DNA of 64,000 nt from Niebla homalea. Taxonomy: Eukaryota > Ascomycota > Lecanoromycetes > Lecanorales > Ramalinaceae. Positions 13,579 to 27,671 of this stretch are shown piece after piece. A model generated the notes under the pieces. It saw only the letters and a program-made list of their open reading frames with translations. It was not told where the DNA came from and did no database searches. A program made the translations under genes and the position numbers. Every line of letters starts with the position of its first letter. Position 1 is the stretch's first letter. Location of the stretch: NCBI GenBank assembly GCA_019925105.1, contig JAHGAU010000011.1, positions 620,001 to 684,000 on the forward strand, in the 5' to 3' direction.

Positions 13579-16500
13579 ATTGATTGATTGATTAATTTAT
13601 ACTACGGATCTAGTTAAGTTAATTCCGGCGTTCCTTAATACTCGGCCATTTAACCTTATTAATAACCGTAAAAAAACCCGATATCTATAACGTTAAGAAT
13701 AAAAACCGGTATCCACCTAGCCTTCACTTACGTTTTAAGGGTTAAAAGTATTTATAGCTATTTAAAGAGTAAGAATTTATTTATACGTTTTTTTTAAGAA
13801 AACCTATAATATTACGACCGAGTCTATTTAAAAGTTATTTTTGATTTTATTGTTTTTCCGTTACGTTATGGGTCTATTTAATATTAAAATTTTAAAATTC
13901 CGATTATATTATTAAATATTTTTACCGATACGTATATTATTATTACCTTATTTATATAACTTTATTAATTAATATAATATTATTTTTTATATTACCCCGG
14001 TATTTATAGCCCCTTTAACCCCTTATTAAATATAGTTTTTCCGCTATTATTTTCTATTTTTAAATCGGCGGCGAGGTTTCTTAATTAAGTTTTCGATTAT
14101 TTCTTTTATTTCTTTAATTAAATTAAATTAAAATAATAAACCCGTAATTATTATAAATTTAACCGCCGCTTTAATACCCTTTTTATTAATAAGTATTTAA
14201 TAATAATCGTTAATCCCTACCCTTTTAATTAATCCCGGTTTAAACTCCTTAAATAATAAATAAGAAATTAATACGTATATAATATTTTATTTTCGTTATT
14301 TATATTTATAATTAACGTTAATCCGGTTACCGGCGTATATAATAAAAAGGAAGTAAATTAAGCCGTTTTTATTTATCCGGAGTTAAATTATTAATATATT
14401 ATTATCTTTCCTTATAATCCCGTAATATTAAAGATATTTATTAATAATTTTATTACTATTTAATACTGGATATTATTACCCTTAAAGGATCGATTCTTTA
14501 TATTTATATTAATGCTTTATTTACCTCCCTTTAATCTATAGGGTAATTATTATTAATTTTAGTTTTATAGTTTTCTTTTTTTTTCTGCTGTTTTCATTTT
14601 AAATAAAAGTTCATATATTCTTATATTAACTTCTTAAACGTAAATTAAGTCGATTTCTTTTTTAATTTACTTTAATTTAATTTCTATAAAAAAAATAAAT
14701 ATTTTTTTCTTATACTTTTTTATTTAAGGCCTTTTATAGTTTTAATGAATACGTTCGTTTCCTATTAACGTAATTAAATTTATATTTTTTTTAAGTTTTA
14801 TTTAAATAATTATTTAATTTAAAATTAACTTTATTAATAATATAAAGATCTCGGATTTTAATATTAGAACGGGAGTTATTTTATATACTTTATTTATTAC
14901 TCTTAAATATCGGTTTTAAACCTTTTATAATTACCGGACGGGCTTTTTCTTATGTTTAAATATACCTTTAAGTACGTATTAAATAATTACCGCGTATATT
15001 ATCGTAAACTTTATAACTGTTTAATAAACGGTTCTAATTTTTTATAAGATAATTTTTTATATTAATATTATAAAATAAGTAAGGTTTTTCTCCTGTAAAA
15101 TTATCTTTTTTTAAACCTTTCTTATATAATCTTTTTAATTTAATTTCTTATTAACTTATAAATTAAATACCTTAATATTAACTTCCGGTTTTATTATTAT
15201 ATTACTTAAGTTTATTATAGTTATTATATTATATAGCTTCGGGCTCTTTATTATATAAATAAGCTTATACTTATATAAAATAAATTAAGCTTTATATATC
15301 TTTATTTATTATATATAGACTTTATAAGTTTATTTTAGCTTTAAATAATTCATATAAATAAACGTATTATAAATTAAAAGGTAAATATTATTAATAAAGC
15401 CTTTTATTTAAACCTTTTATTTCAGCTTTATTAAGTTTTTAATAAGCGGATTATTAAAGAATAAGAATAAAATTAAAAAAATAAATAACCCTTAAAGAAT
15501 CTTTATTATTGCGGGCTTTATCGTATTTATCTTTTATCCTAGGTTAATTAATATTACTTAATTACTTAAGAAGCTCTTTATTTAATTTATGAAAAAGGTA
15601 AAACCCCTTTTTTCCGTAAATTATATAATAACCTTTAATAGTTTACCTTATTAAATGCCTTTATAATATTTAAAAAAAAGACTTATAACGTACTTCTTCT
15701 TATAATCTTATACCGTATATATACTATTAATTAAGCCTTTAAGAACCGTCTCTGTTTACTGTCCTTTTTTTATTTTTATTTATTAATTAAAAAGTAGCCT
15801 ATATTTTTCTATGTAATTACTTAAAATCTTTATAATTATTATTTTTAAAGTTTTCTTTAACGTATAAAGGAGTATTATAGGTTTATATAATTTTATTTCC
15901 GAGTAATTTAACTTAATTAACTTCTTAAGGATAATTATCTTAATTTCCTTAAATTTATAAAGGTAATATTTTATATTAAAGTAGGTTTAAAATAAATAAA
16001 TAAAAACCTTTTTAAATAATAACGTTATTATAAATAGGAACCTATTTAATATACCGTTAAGTTTAAAAGCCTTATTCTTTTTCGGTTTATTAATTATTTT
16101 AATTATTATCTCCTGGGTTATTACTTTATTTATTATTATTAATTTAGGATATATTATACCGTCGATATTTACTAGGTTAACTTCCGGTAATAAAAGAAAG
16201 AACGCCTTTTTAAAAGCCTTAATTTTACCGTTAAAAGTATTCGTTACCGTATTATTTAATTTTTTTAAAGATAGAAATTTAAAAATAAATTTAAGTTTTT
16301 TATTCTATTTTTTACCGTATTTTATTAACTTTTAAATATTACAAAGGGAAACCGTTAAGTTATATATTATAACCCGGAAGTACGTTTACTTAACCTTCCG
16401 GATAATTTTCTTTTTTTCCTTTTAAGTTTCCTTTAACCGTTAAAGCGTCTCCCGGTTTTTATACTTAATAATTTATTTTATAAGCGCTTTTACCTTTATA

Positions 16501-19357
16501 ATCGCCTTTATATATTTTTCGTTTTAATAAATTTTAACTTTTTAAAACGGTTTTATTATTAAGATTATAACGTTAATTACTTCGTTTAAAGCCTTTATTA
16601 TCCGATTTATAAAATAACTTTATAAAATAATCGATTTATTCCTTATTATTAAGCCGGGGGAGTTCCGTTAATTAAGATATTATTTTTATTGCCTTTATAA
16701 ATACCTTAACTTCCTTAACCGTCTTTTATATTTATTTAAACGGTAAAGGCAGAATCGCGTTAACGGACTAGTTTAAGGTCATTTACATTAAAACGTAATC
16801 TGAACCGTATTTTAAATCCTTTTAAGGTCCGTATATTATAATTAAGTTAATAATATTTTCCGAGCTAAATATTAAATTAACTATAATTTTAAGTTTATAG
16901 CTTTTTTATATAATAGCCCCTTTAACATTAATAATATAAAGTTAAACCGTATAATAGCTATTAATAACTTCTTAAATTTAATATAGCTGGTTATATAACC
17001 ATTTTCGTTCTATTAAATATAATAAAAATTAAAGTTTTTTATTAAAAGGTACTTATTAAATACGGCTATAATATCCTTAAGTAGCAGGATTATAAAGGGT
17101 TTTTTCCTATTAATTAATAACGGATTATACGTATTATAAATATTTAAATTACCCTTAATATCCCCTTTTTATATAATCCGGAATATATATAGGTTCCTTT
17201 TATAATAAATAACGTTTTAATTATTTATATTTAGCCTCTTATTAATAAAAAAATATATTTACGTTGTTTTATTACCCTTAAAAACCAAATAAAAATTATT
17301 TTTTAAATTAATTAAAAAATAAATATATAAATTATATAATAGCTTTTATATTATTATAATATTAATATTCTTTATTTTCTTAAATTTAAATATTAATATT
17401 ATAGCTTTAATTACTTCCTTGCGTACGTTATATTATATTATTTTTAAAAGCGTAAATATATTAAATATTAACGTCCGTTAAGCTTTCCTTATTAACTTTT
17501 ATTTATATAAACGGTTTCTTTTTAAAATTAAGTATTATTTATTCCGGTCTTCTTATTACGATAATAATCTTAGTCGGACGGTTAGCCTTAAAAATTAATA
17601 TCGTTATAAGTTTCCTTTTCTTCGCATTATTAATTACCGCGTTTTATTTTTCTTTATTTAATAAGCTTTATTTACGTCTTAAAACCGTTTTTAATTACCT
17701 TATTAATCCAAATTTATATAAATTATAACATTAAAACTTAACCGTTATCTTAATCTTTTTACGTTAAATTTCCTTCGCTTTTATTATATATTATAAGTTT
17801 TACATTAAATAATTATTATTACCATATACCGCGTATTTTAGCGTATTCTTTATTAAGCCCTTTATTATTAAGTTAACGTATTTATATATATTATACCCTT
17901 TAATATATATTACGTACTTTATATTATTAAGGTATTTTATAATAATATACTTATACCTTTAATAATTAAAATATTAATAAATATCCATTACCCGGTTTTA
18001 AGGTTTTATTAATTTAAAGAACTTATCCTTTATTACTTTTTTATTAAGGATATCGTTATATATTCTTATTAATATTACGCTTAAAATAACCGTAAAATAT
18101 CTTTTTATATAATTAAAGGTATTTAACCTTTTTATTATAAAAAGGAGATTATAATTAATAATCTTTAACTTAAAATAAAGGACCGTATTCTCCTTTTTTA
18201 TCCGCTTTAAAGTAACTTCTTTTTCCTTTTTTATAAATTTTATTAAATATATTTTATTTACCGCGATAATAAAGGATTACCTTAATACTTTTATTGTTTT
18301 ATACCCTTTTTTATTGGCTTATTCCTTTAACTTCTTTAGCTTTTTTTTCGCCTTTAATAAGGTTATATTAAGGAAAATATTTTTACTTTATAATTTACGT
18401 ACCGTAATAATCTGTTTTATTAATAACTCTCCCGTAACCTTAAACGCCTTTATTAATTATAACGGGTTTACCTTTACCGTTATATTCCTTTTTTTTTATC
18501 CGATAATCATACGGTTATTATCCTCGTTTTCTTTAATATTACCGTTTTCTTTTCCGCCCTTATTTCCTTTATTATTAATGCCGGTATTATCCTTACGGCC
18601 TTCGTTATTTAGCTTATCCCCGCTCCCTTCTTTAAAGTTTCTTTTATTGCTCTTTTATTTTATATATATTTTTTTTATTTTCTTTCGCCTCCGTTTATTA
18701 ACGTTTTTATTATCGTTTTTTAAGCTTTACGTAGCCTTTTTAACTCCCTTAAATTTCTCCCCGTATTTACGTAGAAGTCTTTTATTCCTTATAACCCGAT
18801 TTATAGTATTGGTTAAATCTTTAATGTAATATCCTTTTATATAATTATAAAAAGGTTTTTTAGCGCTTTTACCGCCTTTTCCCCTTTTACTTTTTTTCCG
18901 CGTATTTAACAGTTGCCTTTTTTCGTAATTTATTTTTATTTATTTAATATTTCCTTATCTTTACTTAATTTTCTCTTAATTTATATATATTTAATAAAAC
19001 CTTTTACGTTTCCGCTTACCCTTTATCCGTCCCCGCGTACCGTCCTTATCCTTTCCGCCCTTTATTTATTACCTTTTATAATAATACCTTTACGCGTTAT
19101 ATACGTTTCTTTACGCGTATTTTATTAATTATAAACTCCCTGTTTAATTTAAGGCCTTTTTATCTTATATTTATCGCGTCGTTTATATAACTTATTACCG
19201 TTCCTATTAACTTAAGCCGTTTACCCTTCCTTCTTTTTTACCTTTATTATTATTCCGCTTCCGTTTATTATATTTAAAGTATTATCTTTATTATTACTTA
19301 AGCTATATACGCGTGCATCGTTTCTGACCTCTAGGGTCCCGTTATTCGTCGCCATCC
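13579..19357 (-). mobile_element. LINE copy B, full-length, inserted into copy C
   Basis: This is a minus-strand copy with the reverse-complement tail (ATTGATTGATTGATTA, 13,579-13,594) at its 3' end and the ORF1 start codon at 19,355. Its length matches copies A, F and H. On both sides the sequence belongs to copy C: the run TTTATTTATT occurs at 13,569-13,578 and again at 19,387-19,396. Copy C therefore resumes after an uncertain junction of about 39 bases (19,358-19,396), which may be a diverged target duplication. All frames carry RIP stops. The long hydrophobic open frame on the other strand (18,314-18,829) is antisense to ORF1 and is not considered a gene. Confidence 0.83.
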
Positions 19358-19396
19358 TTATACTTAATATAATAATAAAGTTATTCTTTATTTATT

Positions 19397-20496
19397 ATAA
19401 TAATAAATAATTACCTTAAAACCTTAATTAATTTATATTTTTTTTTATTAATTTAAGTTTTAAATTTTTTTAAGCTTTCTTTCGTTTTTAATAACGTTAT
19501 ATTAAGGAGGATATCCTTACTTTATAGTTTATATATTACGATAATTTATTCTGTTAATAATTCCGTTATTATTTTAAAAGCCTTTATTAACTATAATGGA
19601 TTTACTTCTATAACCGCGTTTTTCTCCTTATTATTAAATAAGCGGACCGTTATTATTTTTACCTTTTTCGATACGGCTGCTTTTTCCTCTGTTATCCCTT
19701 TATTCTTTACCGTGGGTACCCTTTTTATTACTTTCGTTACCTAGTTTTCTTTTATTTAAAAGGCTACCGCTTTTATACCCTCGCTTTATATTTTTAATTT
19801 TAAGTTGTTATTTTTATCCTTTATTAACGTTTTTACTTCCGCCCCTTAAAAGCCCTATAGGTATTTTATTTCCCTTAATTTTACCCTTACCTTTATATAG
19901 AAGTCCCTTACGCTTTTTAATTTAATCTATAATATCGGCCAGGTTTTTAACGTAATATTTTTTTATTTTACCGTAAGGAATCTTTTTAGGGTTCTTATTG
20001 CCTTTTTTATCGCCCTTTTACCCTTATTTACCGGGCGATATATTGTCTCTATTTTTTACCTTTAATTCCTTAAGGTCTTATATTCTTTATTAACTTTATT
20101 TCCTTTTTATATACTTTTAATAATATTTTTACCGTAATCTTTCCGCCTTTTTCCCCCGTTTATATCCTTTATTATTAATACCGTACCGGCTTTCTTACCC
20201 CCTTATTTACCTATTATTTCCGTATTATTATTATATATTTTACGCGCTTTAATACGTATATTTTATTAACCTTAATTCCTTTATTTATTTTAAGTGTTAT
20301 CCGGCTTATTATTATTATATTACCTATATACGTTATTATTATTTCTATTAATATAGGTTATTTACCCGTTTACTACCTTATTCTTAACCATTACGTTACT
20401 TCTACTTATCATACTTAATATACTTCCCTTACTATTACTAAAGCTATATATATACGCATCGTTTTGGACCTCTGGGGTCCCTTTATTCGTCGCCAT
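19397..20496 (-). mobile_element. LINE copy C, 5' part (ORF1) right of nested copy B
   Basis: This continues copy C from the point where B entered and runs to the ORF1 start codon at 20,496. The first tens of bases of ORF1 are well preserved and carry the family start (ATGGCGACGAA); the rest is strongly RIP-mutated. Beyond the start codon the sequence changes within a few bases to another LINE copy (D), consistent with C having inserted into D. Confidence 0.75.
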
Positions 20497-20499
20497 TTT

Positions 20500-22044
20500 C
20501 TCCGTTTCATGCAATATATTTAAGCGTATCCTTTATAAGTTTTTTAATTATTAACGTTATATACTTATAGGTATTATAGCCCTTAACGTAAATTATATAT
20601 TTTATAATATTAAAATATTTTATAATAATATATTTATAACCTTAATACTTAAAATATTAATAAATATCCGCCGTTTTATTTTATAATTAAATTATTTTAA
20701 GAAATCCCTTTTTAATAATCCTTTTATTTAAAACGTTATTATATATTTTTATTAATGTTATACTTAATATAATAATAAAGTACCTTTCTATACGTTTTAA
20801 AAAGTTAAGTTTCTTCGTTATCAAAGGAAGTTTATAATTAATGATTTTAAGCTTTAAATAAAGAATTATATTCTTTTTTTTTATATTTTTTAATATAGTT
20901 TTTTTCTTAACTTTTATAAAACATAATAAGTATATCTTATTTATTATAACGGTAATTAATTACTTTAAAATTTTAACCGATTTATATTCTTTTTTATTAA
21001 CTTAAACCTTAAATTTCTTTAAGTTTTCTTTTATTTTTAGAGATATTATATTAAGGAAAATATCCTTATTTTATAGCTTATATATTATAATAGTTTATTC
21101 TATTAATAATTCCGTTATTACCTTAAAAGCCTTTATTAACTATAATGGGTTTACTTCCGTAATTACGTTTTTCTCCTTATTATTAAATAGGCGGATTATT
21201 ATTATTTTTATTTTCCTTAATATAATTATTTTTTCCTCCGTTATCCTTTTATTTTCTGCCGTAAATATTTTTTTTATTACTTTTATTATTTAACTTTCTC
21301 TTATTTAAGGGATTATTACCTTTATATTTTCACTTTACACCTTTAACTTTAAATCGCCGTTTTTACTTTTTATTAACGTTTTTACTCCCGCCCCTTAAAA
21401 GACCCGTAAGCGCTCCGTTTCCCTTAATTTTACCTTTATTTTTATAAAAAGTCCCTTACGCTTTTTAATTTAATTTATAATATCGGCTAGGTCTTTAATA
21501 TAATATCCTTTTACTTTATTATAAGGAGTCCTTTTAGGGCTTTTATTATTTCCTTTACCGTTTTTTTACCCTTATTTACCGGGCGACGTACCGTCTCCGT
21601 TTTTTATTTTTAATCTTTTAAGGTCTTATCCTTTTTATTAGCTTTATTTCTTTTTTATATATCCTTAATAATACTTTTACCGCGGTCTTCCTACCTTTTC
21701 CCCCCGCCCGTACCCTTTATTATTAATATTATACCGGCCTTTTTACCCTTTTATTTACTTATTATTTCTGTATTATTATTACGCGTTTTACGTATTTCAA
21801 TATACGTATTTTATTAACCTTAATTTCCTTATTTACTTTAAGTATTATCCGGTTTATTATTATTATATTGCTTATATACGTTATCGCCATTTCTATTAAT
21901 ATAGGTTATTTACCCGTTTACTATTTTATTTTTAATTATTACGTTATTTCCACTTATTATACTTAATATACTTCTTTTATTATTACGAGAGCTATACGTA
22001 TACGCATCGTTTTGGACCTCTGGGGTCCCTTTGTTCGTCGCCAT
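20500..22044 (-). mobile_element. LINE copy D, 5' part only
   Basis: This minus-strand LINE segment runs from the start of ORF2 through ORF1 to the start codon at 22,044. It picks up directly at the 5' end of copy C, so C probably landed in D. The remaining 3' part of D is not visible in the window. It has the same heavy RIP in the interior and a preserved ORF1 start as in the other copies. Confidence 0.72.
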
Positions 22045-22045
22045 C

Positions 22046-25000
22046 AAAAATCTTTTTATCAGATTCCTCGTTAAGGATTTTTATTATTACCGTTTTTAAA
22101 GCCTTCCTTAATATATAAAAGAGTATAATAATTTTATAAGATTTTATCTTAAAGTAATCCAACTTAATAAGTTTCTTAAGGATAATCGTCTTTATTTCTT
22201 TAAACTTATACGGGTAATAACCGATATTAAAATATATTTAAAAAAGGTAAATAAAGACCCTTTTAAATAATAAGGTTATTATTAATAAGAATTTATTAAG
22301 AATTTTATTTAATTTTAAGGCTTTATCCTTCTTTAATTTATTAATCATTTTAATTATTATATTTTATATTATTATTTTATTTATTAATACGGGGTTAAAG
22401 TATATAATACCGTTAATATCGTTTAAATTAATTTTTAACGGAAGGGGGAAAAATGCTCCTTTAAGGGTTTTGATCTTACCGTTAAAGGTATTAATTAATA
22501 TATTATCGGGTTTCTTAAAAAATAAGAATTTAAAAATAAACTTTGATTTCTTACTTTATTCTTTATTATATTTCGTTAACCTTTAAATATTACGAAGTAA
22601 AACCATTAAGTTATATATTATAAATTAAAAGTATATTTATTTAGCCTTTTTAATACTCTTTTTTTTTTAAGTAACTTTTAATTAATTAAATGTTTCCTGA
22701 TTCCTATATTTGAAAGTTTACTTAATTAGTTTTTTCGCCTTCGTAATCGCGGTTATATATTTTTTATTTTAATAAATTTTGGCTTTTTAAGAGGGCTTTA
22801 TTATTAAGATTATTTTATCGATTATTTTATTTAATACCTTTATTATTCGCTTTATAAAGAGGTCGATTTAATCTTTATTATTTAATTAAGGAAGGTCCCT
22901 AAATTATATTACCGTCTTTTCCGTTTTTATATGAACATTTATTTCCTTAAATGTTTTCCACGCTTTTTTTACCGGTGGTAATAAGGTTATATTAACTGTT
23001 TAATTTAAGGTTATTTATACCGATATATAGTCTGAGTTATATTTTAAGTTTTTTTATAGCCCGTATATAATAATTATATTAACGATACCTTTTAAGTTAA
23101 ACGTTAAGTTAATCGTAATTTTAAATCTTTAATTTTCTTATATTATAGTCTTTTTTAACGTTAATAACGCGAAATTAAACCGGGTAATAATTATTAATAA
23201 CTCTTTAAACTTAACGTAATTAATTATATATTCTTTTTTATTTTATTCAATATAATAAAGATTAAAGTCTTTTATTAAGAGGTACTTACCGGATATAATT
23301 ATAATATCCTTAAGTAACGGGATTATAAAAAGCCCCTTTTTATTAACTGGCGGCGGATTATACGTATTATAAATATTTAAATTTCTTTTAATATTTTCTT
23401 CTTATATAATTCGGAACGTATATAGATTCCCTTTATAATAAGTAATATCTTAATTATTTATATTTAACCTTTTATTTATAAAGAAATATATCCGTATTAA
23501 CTTATTTTTTTTAAAGGTTAAATAAAAGTTATCTCCCGGGTTAATTAAAAAACGTATATATAAATTATATGGCGGTTTTTATATTATTATAATATTAATA
23601 TTGTTTATTTCCTTAAAATTAAATATTAATATTATAACTTTAATTACTTCCCTCTATACGTTATATTATATTACTTTTAAAAGTATAAGTATATTATATA
23701 TTAATTTTTATTAAGTTCTTTCCGTTAACTTTTATACGTATAAATGGTTTTTTTTAAAAATTAAATATTATTTACTTTAATTTTTTTACCGTAATAATTA
23801 TCCCGGTCGGGCGGCCGGCTTTAAGGGTTAATATTACTATAAGCCTCCTTTTCTTTACGTTATTAATTATTACGTTTTATTTTTCCTTATTTAATAGGTT
23901 TTATTTATATTTTAAGACCGTCTTTAATTATTTTACCGGTTTAAATTTATATAAATTATAACGTTAAACTTTAATTATTATTTTAATTTCCTTATATTAA
24001 GTCTTTTTAATCCTTATTATATATTATAAATCTTATATTAAGTAATTATTATTCTTATACGTTACGTATTTTAACGTATTTTTTATTAGGTTTTTTATTA
24101 TTAAGCTTGCGTACTTATACGTATTATACCCTCCGGCGTATACCGTATACTTTATATTATTAAAAAACTTCGTAATAATATATTTATACCCTTAATATTT
24201 AAAGTATTAACAAATATCCGCCGCTTAATTTTATAGTTTTATTAATTTAAAAGACTTACCCTTTATTATCCTTTTATTAAGGATATTATTATATATTCTT
24301 ATTAACATTACGCTTAAAATAATTATAAAATACCTTTTTATCCGGCTGAAAATATCTGATTTCTTTATTACGGAGGGAAGATTATAGTTAATGATCTTTA
24401 ACCCGGGATAAAAACCGTATTTTCTTTTTTTATCCGTTTTAAGGTAATTTCCTCTTTTTTTTTTTTTTATAAACTTTATTAAATATATTCCGTTTACCGT
24501 AATAATAAACGATTATTTTAATACTTTTACCGTTTTATATCCTTTTTTACCGGTTTATTTTTTTAACTTTTTAAGCTTTTCTTTCGTTTTTAATAAGGTT
24601 ATATTAAGGAGGATATCTTTATTTTATAATTTATATATTACGATAATTTATTTTATTAACGGCTTTTTTATTATTTTAAACGCCTTTATTAATTATAACG
24701 GGTTCGTTTTCTAATTTTTTTTTTCCTGACTTAATAATTATATAGTTATTATTTTTACTTTTTTCGATACTACCGTTTTCTCCTTAACCCTTATTTCCTT
24801 TACCGCCGATATAAACGTTATTTTTATAGCTTTCGCTATGTAACTTATTTTTACCTTTATCCGTAAAGTTTCTCCTATCGTTCTTTTATTTCATATATAG
24901 TCTCTTTAATTCCTTTTACTTCCTTTTATTAATACTTTTATTACCGCCCTTTAAGCTCCGTATAACCTTTTTAATTCCCTTAATCCCGTCCCCGTTTTTA

Positions 25001-25561
25001 CGTAAAAGTCTTTTATCCTTTATAACTTAATCTACAATATCGGTTAGGTTTTTAATATAATATCCTTCTATTTAATTGCGAAAAAACTTTTTAATATTCT
25101 TACTATTTTTTCCCTTATTATATTTTTTCCGTATGTTTAACGGTTACCCTTTTTTATAGTTTATCCTTATTTGACTTTCTTTTAATTTATATATATTTAA
25201 TAAAAATTTTTCCGTTTCCGTTTACTTTTTATCCATTATTATATATTATCCTTATCTTTTTTATCCTTTATTTACTTTTTATAATTACGTTACCTTTACG
25301 TATTATACGCGTTTTCTTACGCGTATCTCATTAATTATAAGCTTTTTATTCGATTTAAGAGTTCTTTATTATATAGTTATCGCATTATCCGTATAAATTA
25401 TTATTATTTCCATTAATAAGGGCCGTTTACCTTTTTACCCCTTCTACCTCCACTATTACTCCGCTTCCGCTTATCGCACTTAAGGCCCTTGCCTTACTGT
25501 TATTTAAGCTATGCACGCGTGCATCGTTTTGAACCTCTGGGGTCCCGTTGTTCGTCGCCAT
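22046..25561 (-). mobile_element. LINE copy E, 5' part (ORF1, endonuclease, start of RT)
   Basis: This minus-strand LINE segment starts in the reverse transcriptase region next to the 5' end of D and runs through the endonuclease and ORF1 to the start codon at 25,561. It is the outermost layer of the minus-strand stack. The 5' end is the least mutated of all copies. The 3' half is missing from the window. Confidence 0.75.
25427..25561 (-). pseudogene. Least-mutated LINE ORF1 start (copy E)
   Basis: The first 44 codons of ORF1 of copy E remain open, beginning MATNNGTPEVQNDARVHS. The same start is found in copies A, B, C, D, F and H with more RIP changes. The reading frame then meets stops. 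The sequence keeps CA and TG dinucleotides that are scarce elsewhere in the AT-rich block. An open extension upstream of this start (to 25,618) is probably flanking DNA and not part of the element. ORF1 of such LINEs usually encodes an RNA-binding protein; no zinc knuckle is visible in this short piece. Confidence 0.6.
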
Positions 25562-26687
25562 CCTCCCGGTTAATAATTTACGGCTTAACCCTCTCTTTCC
25601 GCAAGGTATAGAAGTCAATTTAAGATTAATATAATAAATTAATATAAAAATAATATTAATAAACGGGTATAAGTTAAGTAATTATATATAGTATTATTTT
25701 AAATACGTTAATAAAGAGAAATATTAAAATCTATAAGATAAAATTTAAATAAAGCCTATTTAAATAATTAAGCCTTTTTAAGATATACTTATAGTTACGT
25801 AATAAATCTACTTAGAATATACTTAATAATAATAAGACCAAAAGAGATATTAAAAGTATATAAATTAAAAAATAAGGTAAAGAATATTTAATTATAAAAT
25901 CCGATCCTTATAGAAGGCGGTATTTATAATCTTTTAATAAGCAGAATAAAACGTATTATACCCTTATATAGATTAAGCGTATTATACTTAAAAAAGATAT
26001 AAATATAAATAGCTTAAGCCCTAAAATAAATGGACGTAAAGTATTAAGGTTACCGTTATTAATAAGTTAGAATAATAAAATTAGAAGGTTACCCTTAAGA
26101 AAATTAAGTTTTAATATATTTATTTATTATTATTAAGCAAAATCTAAAAATAAAGCTTAAAAAAAAGTAAATAAATATATATATAAATGGTGTTAAAGGA
26201 TAAAAACCCCTTATTAATAATATATAATATTAAAAAGGTAAATTTATTATAAAGGGAGTAAAGGTAAGTTATTACCGTATTAATATTTATTTAACTTTTA
26301 TATTTACGATAATTTAAATTATTAAAAGAACATTATAAACGGCGAATATATAATTAAAATATATATAAATAAGTATAATATAATTTAAAGTATAATAATA
26401 TTAAGGGTAGTACCTTATTATAAAAGGAATTAAAAAAAAAAAGGAAAGTATAAAAAACTTAAAACTTACGGATAAATATATAAAGGAAGGAAAACATTAA
26501 AAAGGTTAATTAAAGGTAGAATAAATTTATATATACTTTAAAAAGAAAGAATAAAACGGATAAAGATAATAAGCAACCTATACTTTATTAACTTATATAA
26601 AGGCTGTAGCCTATCTTTAATTACACTCTATTGTTACCTGCTATTTCATCACTTTTGCTCTTTTATCCCTTCTCATCTTTTCTAGCT
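25562..26687 (+). repeat. Degraded repeat DNA, class not identified
   Basis: AT-rich, RIP-like sequence with no intact gene. On the plus strand it can be read as a decayed protein-like frame over several hundred bases, but no domain is recognisable. It ends in a patch (26,589-26,690) that keeps CA and TG dinucleotides and has a TATA-like TATATAAAGG. That composition would suit the outer end of a long terminal repeat cut by LINE G, but no partner repeat was found. Confidence 0.4.
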
Positions 26688-27671
26688 ATAATAAAGTAAA
26701 TTAAACGTTAATAAAGGTATAAAGATTTTATATTTTAAAGTCATCGTTACTTAACTTTTAATAATAAAAAAATTATTAATAAATATTTTTGCCGTTATAA
26801 TATTATAAGGAAAAGTAATAATATATTAACGATTTAATTCCGGACAAGTAAAAACGGTTTAGTTTACTTCTTATTTAATATATATATTGGAAATCGGATA
26901 AACGCCGGATAAATATAAATAAAAAAAGTAAAATACCATATACGTTTTTATCTTTTATCTTTTATTTATAGAAACTAAGTTAAGATTTATAATAAAAGTT
27001 AATATTTATAATTACCGTTAAATTTTATCTATAAAGTAAAATATCCGGGTAGCCGTTAAATTTATAATATTTATTAAATTATTATTATAATTTAATTTTA
27101 CTATAAAGATAAATAAGGTTATTAAAGACTTTATGGAAAAGGCTTATTACCGGTTAAGGAAGAAAAAGAGAAGCGGAAATTAATTATATTAATTATATAA
27201 ATCAGAAAATATCTTTTATAAGTATAAAGATATAATAATAAATACTTATTAAAAGTCTTTAAAAAAAATAACAGCGATAATAATATAAAAAAAAGATATA
27301 TTAAACACGTAATCATTAATAAAAATATTTAAAGGTATTAAGTAAGGTTAAAATAATATAAATATATAAAGGAACGGAAAAACAATAAGCTTAAAGGTAG
27401 CCTTTATAAGGATACGATTATAATATTATAGATTTTCTTAAGGAAGTTAGAATATAAGAAATATATAAATAAATTATTACTCTTTAAACGGTTATTAATA
27501 TTCTCTACCTTAAAAGATAGAGGGTAAAGGCTTAATAAACGCCGGTTTTACTTTAACGTTATAAGTATTAGGTTTTTACGGCTATTAATAAGGCCAAAAG
27601 GCCGCGTATTAATGAACGCTGGAATTAACTTAGCTAAATCCGTAATATGAATCAATTAATCAATTAATCAA
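26688..27671 (+). mobile_element. LINE copy G, 5'-truncated 3' end
   Basis: About 980 bases match the last part of copy A (from about 11,040) up to the 3' end and tail, here RIP-altered to ATCAATTAATCAATTAATCAA. Loss of the 5' part with an intact tail is the usual result of incomplete reverse transcription of LINEs. No clear target duplication was found. It sits at the left edge of Gypsy-1. Confidence 0.8.

Noticed and set aside
18314..18829. 171-codon hydrophobic open frame on the plus strand
   Set aside because: It is antisense to ORF1 of LINE B. On this strand stop codons are depleted because RIP leaves T-rich, Phe/Leu-rich triplets. The protein is a low-complexity Phe/Leu string with no domain.
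18913..19128. 71-codon plus-strand open frame
   Set aside because: Same cause as the previous one: antisense to the LINE ORF1 region.
27131..27316. 61-codon minus-strand frame
   Set aside because: Antisense to the 3' part of LINE G, hydrophobic low-complexity product.
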